From Elusimicrobiota bacterium (GTDB lineage: Bacteria > Elusimicrobiota > Elusimicrobia > UBA1565 > UBA9628), in contig DMMY01000001.1 of the NCBI GenBank assembly GCA_003452935.1, positions 1 through 64,000 on the forward strand: a DNA stretch of 64,000 nucleotides, in the 5' to 3' direction. Numbering within the stretch: the stretch's first letter is position 1; each line of letters begins with the position of its first letter. Below the pieces are notes generated by a model, which had not been told where the DNA came from, did not search any database, and was given only the letters and a program-made list of their open reading frames with translations. The position numbers and the translations under genes are program-made. This document shows, piece by piece, positions 43,847 to 52,541 of the stretch.

Positions 43847-44995
43847 TCAAAGCCAATCCTTATTGTGCCGCAAGGCCAGCCCCACCGCCACGCCGAAAGC
43901 CGGGGTCAGCTCCGGCGGCAGATCCGCCGGCGGGTTTTTCAGAAAAGCGAAAGGTTCCAGGACCGAAACCGGGACCTTGAGCTCCGACGAAAGATGCTTG
44001 GCCAGATTCTTGAGCCGGGCCGACCCGCCGGACAGCACGATGCGGCCGATGGACCGTTCCGGTCCCTGGGAAAGATAGAAATCAACGGATCGGTGCACCT
44101 CGGCCACGAGGTCCTTGATCACGGCCGCTATGGTCTGGGAAACTCCCAGCGCCTCGCGGTTGCCCTCGGCCAGGGCCTTTTCCTTTTCCGCGGCGTCGAC
44201 GATGACGCCGTGCGTCTTCTTGAGTTCTTCGGCCTTGGCCGCGTCGACCTGCAGGCTTTTCATGATGGACTTGGTCAGGGTATTTCCGGAAATAAAAACG
44301 TCGCGCACCACCCGGGTCACGCCGTTCTCCAGGATGGACAGGTTGGTCACCATGTGCCCGATATTAAGATAGAGGGTGGCGCCGGTCTCGGCCTTGGGCT
44401 CCCGCAGCTTCTCGTAAACATTTTCCAAGGCGAAGGAATCGACGTCGATGATCGTGGGCACGAGCCCCGCCCCCTGAAGGATATCCAGCCGGGAAGCCAC
44501 GAGGTCCTTCTTGGCGGCCACCAGCACCGTCTCCATTTTTTTCATCCCGTCTTCCACGATCTCATTCAAGATATGAAAGCCGAGCTGCACCTCGTTGATG
44601 TCGAACGGGATGAAAGGCTCAGCCTCGCTCGTCAAGGTCGCGGAAAGCTCGCTCTTGGTCAGTCTCGGGAATTTCACGTAACGCACGATGACGGAATTGC
44701 CTGAAAGCGAGGTCGCCGCTTCCTTGAGCTTGATGCCCCTTTCGATCAAAAAGGCCCGCAGCATGTTGACCGTCTGGGTTTTCTTCTCCTCCGGGCTGGC
44801 GTCCGGCTTGCAGGCGACGGGAAGGTGGCCCCAGGTTTTAACGAACAGGGTCCCGCCTTCCTCCTGGATAAGGGCGATCTTGACCGCATAGCTTCCGATA
44901 TCGACGCCGATAACATACTTCGGGCCGACAAAGGCGGCCGTCAAGCTCTTAAGACTCTTTAACTTCTCTTTAATGTCTGCCAGTTTATCGCCCAT
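43847..44995 (-). CDS. pilM: Type IV pilus assembly protein PilM
   Basis: PilM is a cytoplasmic actin-like ATPase-fold protein that binds the PilN N-terminus. The 382-residue sequence has the phosphate-1 motif IGVDIGSYAVK, LYLNIGHMVTN as phosphate-2 and VLSGGSARLKNL in the adenosine region. It leads the pilus operon behind a near-consensus promoter with a leader of about 100 bases. Confidence 0.92.
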   Translation of the reverse strand: MGDKLADIKEKLKSLKSLTAAFVGPKYVIGVDIGSYAVKIALIQEEGGTLFVKTWGHLPVACKPDASPEEKKTQTVNMLRAFLIERGIKLKEAATSLSGNSVIVRYVKFPRLTKSELSATLTSEAEPFIPFDINEVQLGFHILNEIVEDGMKKMETVLVAAKKDLVASRLDILQGAGLVPTIIDVDSFALENVYEKLREPKAETGATLYLNIGHMVTNLSILENGVTRVVRDVFISGNTLTKSIMKSLQVDAAKAEELKKTHGVIVDAAEKEKALAEGNREALGVSQTIAAVIKDLVAEVHRSVDFYLSQGPERSIGRIVLSGGSARLKNLAKHLSSELKVPVSVLEPFAFLKNPPADLPPELTPAFGVAVGLALRHNKDWL

Positions 44996-45071
44996 AAAAA
45001 AACGCCGCCGCCCCGGTCTTTAAGTTCGGTGACCCAGGGCGAACTCGGCGCACTAATTTTTTCCGAAAATC

Positions 45072-45097
45072 CCGGCCCTCAGAAATTCCTTGGCCGG
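45072..45097 (-). other. Hairpin at the 5' end of the pilM leader
   Basis: CCGGCC (45072-45077) and GGCCGG (45092-45097) form a 6-bp stem placed almost exactly at the predicted transcript start (about 45098). Stable 5' hairpins can protect messages from degradation; that role is inferred. Confidence 0.35.
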
Positions 45098-45104
45098 CAA
45101 CACA

Positions 45105-45133
45105 TTTATAACAGGATTCTTTGGTCTTGTCAA
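45105..45133 (-). promoter_or_regulatory. Near-consensus promoter of the pilMNOPQ operon
   Basis: On the minus strand TTGACA (45133-45128), a 17-base spacer and TATAAA (45110-45105) give one of the best sigma-70 matches in the window. It is separated by only five bases from the -35 of the divergent promoter, so the two units could compete or be co-regulated. Confidence 0.7.
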
Positions 45134-45138
45134 GTCCT

Positions 45139-45168
45139 TTGTTATGATAATTTAATTTTTAGTACAAT
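45139..45168 (+). promoter_or_regulatory. Promoter of the inositol-phosphate cluster
   Basis: TTGTTA (45139-45144), an 18-base spacer and TACAAT (45163-45168) end seven bases before the ATG at 45176. No ribosome binding site separates them, so the mRNA may be leaderless. Confidence 0.5.
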
Positions 45169-45175
45169 ACCAGCC

Positions 45176-46594
45176 ATGGATACGCTGCTGTTCGACTTCG
45201 GCGGGACCCTGGACTCGGACGGACAGCCCTGGATCGAGCGCTTCTACCGCATCTATGAGGAAAGCGGCGTCAAGGCGCCCCGTCCCCGCTTTGACCGCGC
45301 CTTCTATGATTCGGACGACAATTTGCCGCAGCGCTTTTCCCTGCGGGGGCTCTCCCTGGAGCAAACCATCTCCCTGCAGGTGCGCTGCGTCTTGGAAAGC
45401 CTCCATACGGACAACTCCGGGTTGGCCGACGCGATCACGGCGCGCTTTCTGGCCGAGTCCCGAGCCTCTTTCCAGAGGCTCAGACCGGTCCTGGAGCGCC
45501 TGCGCGGACGCTGCCGCCTGGGCATAGTCTCCAATTTCTACGGCAATCTCGACAGCGTGCTCGAGTCCGAAGGCCTGCGCGGCCTGTTCTCCACGGTCGT
45601 TGATTCCGGAGTCTTGGGGGTCACCAAACCGGACAAAAGGATATTTCTTAGGGCCTTGGACGACCTCTCAGCCTCTCCGGCCCAAGCCTTCATGATCGGC
45701 GACTCCATCCCCCGCGACATGCGCGGCGCCGAGAGCCTGGACATGGGCCATGTCCTCGTTGGAGACCTCGCGCGGCCGGCCTGCTGCCCTCGGGCGCTGC
45801 GCGCGGCTTCCGTGGCCGATCTGGAAAGCGTATTGTCGATGCCTGAAGGACAACAGCCCGTCCGGCGCCGCGCGCCCTTGCGCGCGGGCATCATCGCGGC
45901 GGGGGACGGCGCGCGGCTTAAGTCCAGCCATCCCGGGACCATCAAGCCTCTTATTCCAATTCGCGGCCGTCCCCTCTGCCACTGGGTCGCCGCGGCCCTG
46001 CACGCGGCCGGGGTCGACGACCTCACCGTCCTTTTTAATTCCCGCGGCCGCCGCGCCCAGGAAAGCCTCGCGGCCGCCTTTCCGCAATTGCGCTGGACCT
46101 TTTTGGAAAAAGATACCGCCTCTTCCTGGGAAAGCTTCCGTCTGGTCGCCCAGACCCTCGCCGGCTCGGCCGATGATTTTCTCATCAGCACCGTAGACGC
46201 CATCATCCCCCCAGCGGAGGTGCGGCGCTTCGCCGAGGAGTCCCGGCGCGCGCAGGCCCCCGCCGCTCTGGCCCTGACCCCGTTCGTGGACGATGAAAAA
46301 CCCCTCTGGGCCGGTCTCGACGGCCGCGGCCGGGTGACCTCCTTGGGTATGGCGCCGCGCGACGGAGCAACGGCGAGCGGGCCCGCCCACGTCACTTGCG
46401 GGCTCTACTATCTGACGGCGGCCACGGCCCGCGCCATGCCGCCGGCGCAGGCGCATGGCCGCCTGCGCGACTACCTCGCCGCGCTGGTCCGCGGCGGCTT
46501 GACCGCCGGCGTGGTCTTATCCAAGACCCTGGACGTGGATCGTCCCGAGGATATCCGGCAGGCCGAGGATTTCGTGGCCGCGTTCAGGAATTGA
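45176..46594 (+). CDS. HAD phosphatase-like domain fused to a nucleotidyltransferase
   Basis: The 472-residue protein has two domains. Residues 1-225 are a HAD domain with nucleophile D7 in DFGGT (the usual second Asp is Gly), S119, K151 and GDS at 175-177 with D181. Residues 236-472 are a sugar-phosphate nucleotidyltransferase with AAGDGARL (241-248), K257 and STVDA as the metal motif. With a CDP-alcohol transferase and inositol-phosphate synthase downstream, the second domain could activate inositol phosphate with CTP. The HAD part may remove a phosphate in the same pathway. Both roles are inferred. The start is set by the promoter position. Confidence 0.78.
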   Translation: MDTLLFDFGGTLDSDGQPWIERFYRIYEESGVKAPRPRFDRAFYDSDDNLPQRFSLRGLSLEQTISLQVRCVLESLHTDNSGLADAITARFLAESRASFQRLRPVLERLRGRCRLGIVSNFYGNLDSVLESEGLRGLFSTVVDSGVLGVTKPDKRIFLRALDDLSASPAQAFMIGDSIPRDMRGAESLDMGHVLVGDLARPACCPRALRAASVADLESVLSMPEGQQPVRRRAPLRAGIIAAGDGARLKSSHPGTIKPLIPIRGRPLCHWVAAALHAAGVDDLTVLFNSRGRRAQESLAAAFPQLRWTFLEKDTASSWESFRLVAQTLAGSADDFLISTVDAIIPPAEVRRFAEESRRAQAPAALALTPFVDDEKPLWAGLDGRGRVTSLGMAPRDGATASGPAHVTCGLYYLTAATARAMPPAQAHGRLRDYLAALVRGGLTAGVVLSKTLDVDRPEDIRQAEDFVAAFRN

Positions 46595-46614
46595 GGCTTA
46601 GGGAGAAAGATCAC

Positions 46615-47463
46615 ATGGTTTCTTGTCTGGGCATTTTCCGGGAGCTGTCGAACTCCCCAAACCGGGAAAGCGACGACGCCTTGATCCTCAAAGCCGTCAT
46701 GGAGCAGCTCTCCATCTATAAAGCCCGCACCCAGACCATGACTCCCGAAGAGGCCGACACCGCGGACCTGGGCTCCTGGGACATGATCGTTCCCATGTGC
46801 GAGTCCTATCCGCGCCTGCGCCACCTTATCGCTCTGCAGCGCTCCAAGCCCGTCCTCATGGTCAACCCGCCGGAATCGGTCCTGGCCTGCTACCGGTTGA
46901 GCATGTACGAAGCCTTTGCCCGAGACCCCAGCATCCTCTTCCCGGCGACCGAAGCCCGCAATATCCAGGGCGCGTCTCCGCTCAAGCCCCCCGCCTTCGA
47001 TGGCGCGGGCGGGCTCTGGGTCAAACGCGGCGACGTCCACAACACCTGCACCCATGACGTGGTCTACGCGCGCGACTGGTCCGAGGTGGAAGCCATCCGC
47101 CAAGACTTCGCGTCCCGCGAGATATCCTCCTTGATCCTGCAGGAACACGTCGACGGCGACCTGGTGAAGTTCTACGGCGTGGGTCCGGGGCGCTGGTTCA
47201 CCTATTTCTACCATGACCCGAGCACGGCCCGCAAGCTTCCGTTCGACATCGACATCCTGGCCGCCATGGCCGCGGCCGGAGCCGGAGCCCTCAAGCTCGA
47301 AGTCTTCGGCGGCGACGCCATCATCACCCCCGAGGGGCGCATCTATCTCATCGACATAAACTCCTGGCCGAGCTTCGCGCGCGTGCGCGCGGAAGCGGCC
47401 ATCCAGATAGCCTGGCAGCTGCGCACCAGGCTCAAAACCCTACAAGCCGTCCGGAGACCCTGA
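46615..47463 (+). CDS. ATP-grasp family enzyme
   Basis: The 282-residue protein has an ATP-grasp layout: a Rossmann-like N-terminus, LILQEHVDGD as the ATP-lid region, VFGGDAIITPEG and the metal-binding YLIDINSWPSF near the C-terminus. The D-I-N form of the last motif resembles inositol phosphate kinases of the ITPK group, while ligases such as RimK usually carry E-x-N. Given the neighbours, an inositol-phosphate kinase or an amino-acid ligase are both possible. GGGAGAAAG provides a ribosome binding site. Confidence 0.65.
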   Translation: MVSCLGIFRELSNSPNRESDDALILKAVMEQLSIYKARTQTMTPEEADTADLGSWDMIVPMCESYPRLRHLIALQRSKPVLMVNPPESVLACYRLSMYEAFARDPSILFPATEARNIQGASPLKPPAFDGAGGLWVKRGDVHNTCTHDVVYARDWSEVEAIRQDFASREISSLILQEHVDGDLVKFYGVGPGRWFTYFYHDPSTARKLPFDIDILAAMAAAGAGALKLEVFGGDAIITPEGRIYLIDINSWPSFARVRAEAAIQIAWQLRTRLKTLQAVRRP

Positions 47464-47465
47464 CC

Positions 47466-48821
47466 ATGCCCGCCACCACCGACTCCGCACAGAAAACTTT
47501 TCGTTACGCCCCAGGCCCCAAGTCCAAAGCCCTATATGACGAGGAGCAGAAACACATCGCCCCGGGGCTGCAGACCATCGCCCTCTATTCGCAGATCGCG
47601 GTGGAGAGCGGCCACGGCCGCCATCTGCGCGACCTCGATGGGAAGGAATACCTGGATTTCGTGGCCGGCATCGGCGTGGCATCCTTGGGCTATTCCCACC
47701 CGGAATACGTGCGCATCGTTTCCGAACAGCTGGCCAAGGTATCGATCGGCAGCTTCACCAGCCCCCACCGGGCGAATTTCGTCAAGACCCTGGCCACGGT
47801 GACCCCGAAGGGCCTCGACCGCATCCAGCTTTACTCATCGGGCGCCGAGGCCGTGGAGGCGGCGGTACGCCTGGCCAAGAGCCGGACCAAAAAATACGAG
47901 CTCATCGGATTCTGGGGCGGGTTTCACGGCAAGACCGGAGGCGTGTTGGGCGTGTTGGGCGATACCTTCAAGCACGAGCTTGGCCCCCTCATGCCCGGCC
48001 TGCATCTGGCGCCCTACCCCAACGCGGATCACTGCCCCTTGGGAACCAAGGGCGAGCACGATTGCGCCGCCCACTGCCTGGACTTCCTGCGCGAAATGAT
48101 CAAGCGCGCCACCGCCGGCGCCGTCGCCGCGGTGATCGCCGAGCCCGTCCAGGGCACGGCCGGCAACGTCATCCCGGCGGCGGGTTTTCTCAAGGGCCTG
48201 CGCGCGCTGACCACGGAGATGGGCGCCATGCTCATCGGCGACGAGATGATCACGGGCTTCGGCCGCACCGGAAAATGGTGGGGCTGCGACCATGAAGAGA
48301 TCATCCCCGACATCATCACCGTGGGCAAGGGCTTGGGCGGCGGATTCCCGGTCTCGGGGGTCATCTCCTCCACCGAGATTTCCACATCCAAGCCCTGGGG
48401 AAATCCCAGCGGCTCATCGTCGAGCTACGGCGGCAACCCCCTGGCCTCGGCGGCCTGCGACGCGGCCCTGGGCATCATCATCAAGGAGAACCTCGTGGAA
48501 AACTCGCGCCGGGTAGGCGCGCTGCTTCTGCAGAAGCTCGTCGCCCTGAAGGCCAAGAGCCCTCTGATCGGCCTGGCGCGCGGGCGCGGGCTCATGATCG
48601 GCGTCGAGCTCGTCAACCCCAAGACGCGCAAGCCCCTGGAAGGCCCCCTCTGCCGCGAACTGTTCGAGGAGTGCCTCACCCGCGGGCTGCTCACCATGTC
48701 CTACAATCCCATGCTGCGCATCAACCCGCCGCTGACCATCACGGAAAGCGAAGCGATCCAGGGCGTGGAAATTCTAGCCGAGGGCCTATCGGCCGTGGCC
48801 GGACGGCACGGCCTGGCCTAG
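47466..48821 (+). CDS. Class III PLP-dependent aminotransferase
   Basis: The 451-residue protein has GDEMITGFGRTGKWWG with D259 for the PLP pyridine nitrogen and K288 (VGKGLGGGFP) for the aldimine, plus LYSSGAEAVEAA and GFHGKT. This is the 4-aminobutyrate/ornithine aminotransferase fold type I, class III. It begins two bases after the ATP-grasp stop. The substrate is unknown: it could amidate a keto product of the oxidoreductase next door or use an omega-amine donor. Confidence 0.85.
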   Translation: MPATTDSAQKTFRYAPGPKSKALYDEEQKHIAPGLQTIALYSQIAVESGHGRHLRDLDGKEYLDFVAGIGVASLGYSHPEYVRIVSEQLAKVSIGSFTSPHRANFVKTLATVTPKGLDRIQLYSSGAEAVEAAVRLAKSRTKKYELIGFWGGFHGKTGGVLGVLGDTFKHELGPLMPGLHLAPYPNADHCPLGTKGEHDCAAHCLDFLREMIKRATAGAVAAVIAEPVQGTAGNVIPAAGFLKGLRALTTEMGAMLIGDEMITGFGRTGKWWGCDHEEIIPDIITVGKGLGGGFPVSGVISSTEISTSKPWGNPSGSSSSYGGNPLASAACDAALGIIIKENLVENSRRVGALLLQKLVALKAKSPLIGLARGRGLMIGVELVNPKTRKPLEGPLCRELFEECLTRGLLTMSYNPMLRINPPLTITESEAIQGVEILAEGLSAVAGRHGLA

Positions 48822-48834
48822 GCAACGCTCCTTT

Positions 48835-49887
48835 ATGAGCCGGCTCAAGGGCGCGCTGATTGGATACGGAGCGATCGCGCATAACGCGCACGCCGCGGCT
48901 TTCCGCGGTCGCGACGACTTCGAGATCTCAGCCGTGGCCGACTCCTCCCCGGAGCGTCTGGCTCTGGCGAAGTCGGTCTTCGGGCAAGCGCGCACCTACC
49001 GAAGCCTCGAGGACCTCCTGGCCGCGGAGGAGGGGCTTGACTTCGTGGATCTGGCCACCCCTCCATGGCTGCACGGCCATCAGGTCCTGCTCGCCCTTAA
49101 GAAAGGGCTGCACGTCCTTTGCGAAAAACCCCTCACCCTGGACCGGTCCGAATACCGATTGATAGCCGAGGAGTCGCGCCGCAGCGGCAGGACCGTCTTC
49201 ACGGTTCATAATTGGGCTTACTCGCCCATATGGAGCAAGGCCGCCGAATTGATCGCGGCCGGGGAATTGGGAGATATCCATCATGCCGAGCTCCACGCCG
49301 TGCGCACCAAGCCCTCGGTCGCAGCCAGCCCCGGGGACTGGCGCACGGACGTCCATCTCGCCGGAGGAGGCATTCTCGTAGACCACGGCTGGCACAACCT
49401 CTATCTCCTGCGCCGCGTTCTATTCCCGCAAGGCCGGATGCCTTCCTTGAGCGAGACGAATGCCTTCTTTCATAGGCCGACCCCGACGTCCGCTGAAATC
49501 GAAGCCACGGTCTTCTTCCGCTTTCCCGCGGCCACGGCCCTCATCCACCTCACCTGGCGCGGCGCGTCCCGGTCCAACTGGGCCGTGGCGCACGGCTCCA
49601 AAGCGACCTTGGAACTGCGCGACGATCATATCCTGCTCAATTCGGGTCCGGGGCTCCAGCGGAGGTTCGACTTCCCCGATAAGCTCTCCGCGGGATCGGC
49701 CCATCCGGAATGGTTTGCCGCGACCCTCCCGGATTTTAGAAGCGAGATACAGGAAACGGCGTCTCGCGGCCGCAATCTCGCCGAAGCCGGCTTCGTGCTC
49801 GATTTGCTGCGTCAAGCCTACGACGGCCCAGGCCAGCCCCGCCCCCCGCGGCGCGTGGCCCGGCCCAAGGAGGCGGCCAAGCCGTGA
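48835..49887 (+). CDS. Gfo/Idh/MocA-family NAD(P)-dependent oxidoreductase
   Basis: The 350-residue protein has the dinucleotide loop IGYGAIA (9-15) and the EKP motif (97-99), whose lysine is conserved for catalysis in this family, followed by a C-terminal alpha/beta domain containing DHGWHNLYLL. Family members oxidise sugar or inositol hydroxyls; inositol dehydrogenase belongs here, which fits an inositol cluster. Its stop overlaps the next gene by four bases. Confidence 0.85.
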   Translation: MSRLKGALIGYGAIAHNAHAAAFRGRDDFEISAVADSSPERLALAKSVFGQARTYRSLEDLLAAEEGLDFVDLATPPWLHGHQVLLALKKGLHVLCEKPLTLDRSEYRLIAEESRRSGRTVFTVHNWAYSPIWSKAAELIAAGELGDIHHAELHAVRTKPSVAASPGDWRTDVHLAGGGILVDHGWHNLYLLRRVLFPQGRMPSLSETNAFFHRPTPTSAEIEATVFFRFPAATALIHLTWRGASRSNWAVAHGSKATLELRDDHILLNSGPGLQRRFDFPDKLSAGSAHPEWFAATLPDFRSEIQETASRGRNLAEAGFVLDLLRQAYDGPGQPRPPRRVARPKEAAKP

Positions 49888-50985
49888 TCACCGACGCCAT
49901 CCTCTGGGTCTCCAACCCCGCCCTGCTCCTGCGGCGCGTGGCCGGCCTGACGGTCGTGGAACGCCATTTGCACACCCTGGCCCGCGCCGGCCTGCGACGA
50001 GTTTGGGTTTCCTCGGAACACAACGTCGAACCCGCGGCCGGTCTGCGCCTGCCGGCGTCCCTCGCTATTTTCTGGAAAAACCGCGGCTCGGCCCAGTGCG
50101 AACCGCCCTACCTGGTCGTCTCCGCGAGCCATTTCATACGCATCGACACCCTCGCGCATATCGCCCGACACCATGACGGCCAGCACAGGGCATTCGTGGA
50201 CCAGCGCAACGCCTCCGTCGTTCAAGTCCTGCCCTCGCGCGTCGAAGACCTTCCGCCCTGCCAAACCCAGCCCCTGCCTCCGGGCGTCTGCATACCCCTG
50301 ACCAGCCAGATCGAATCCGATATGACCCAGGACTGGCTTCTGGCCGCCGGAATCAAGGAAGCCGACGGATTCATGGCGAGGAACTTCGATCGCCACATTT
50401 CCCTGGCCATCTCCCGGGCGCTCCTGAATACCTCGATTTCCCCCACCCAGATGACTATTTTAAGCTGTCTCCTGGGCCTGAGCGGAACCTTTTTCTTCCT
50501 GCTCCATGGCTGGGGCGCCCACATGACCGGAGCCATGCTGGTCTGGCTGCATTCCGTGCTGGACGGCTGCGACGGCGAATTGGCGCGCATACGCTTCCAG
50601 GAAACGCCCCTGGGCGCGGATATCGATTTTTGGGGAGACAACGTCGTGCACGTCTCCCTTTTCGCATGCCTGGCCGCTGGTTTCGCGCGCGCTGACGCAA
50701 GTCCGTTGCCTCTGCTGGCCGGTTTAATGGCGATGGTCGGTATTTTAGGCTCGGCATCCCTTGTCTACCGCCAAAGAATCGCGCACCGCGCCGGAGCGCG
50801 GCAGGGCGATTCCTCCGGCCCGAAATCCCGGCTGGCGCGCTTGGAAAAGATTCTCGAGCAGCGCGATTTTATTTATCTGCTGCTGCTATTGGCTTATCTG
50901 CAGCGCACGTATGAGTTTCTTTGGGCCGGGGCCGTGGGCGTCCTGCTTTTTTTCGCCATGACGATCTACATAGGGAGGGTCAACC

Positions 50986-52392
<1,407 letters not shown>

Positions 52393-52504
52393 CCGTATTC
52401 GCGGTTCATGGCGAGATAGAACCCCGGATTCCCGGGCATTTCTCTCTATTGTCAAATATTATTTATTTATTCATATTAAATTAACATTATCGACATTATT
52501 CATT

Positions 52505-52533
52505 TTTCCATATAGCGCCGGATTTTGTATAAT
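52505..52533 (+). promoter_or_regulatory. Promoter of the bam-lpx operon, start next to the GTG
   Basis: TTTCCA (52505-52510), a 17-base spacer and a perfect TATAAT (52528-52533) end eight bases before the GTG at 52542, leaving no room for a ribosome binding site. Bases 52393-52500 are AT-rich and hold only a weak CCCGG/CCGGG hairpin (about 52423-52437) that might end the upstream unit. Confidence 0.6.
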
Positions 52534-52541
52534 TTTTCGTC

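Noticed and set aside
45001..45100. Second small RNA in the pilM leader
   Set aside because: The region is explained as a 5' leader from the pilM promoter; only one short hairpin is present and no terminator.
52423..52437. Terminator after ino1
   Set aside because: The CCCGG/CCGGG stem is only five base pairs and the following tract is mixed pyrimidine, so it is too weak to call.
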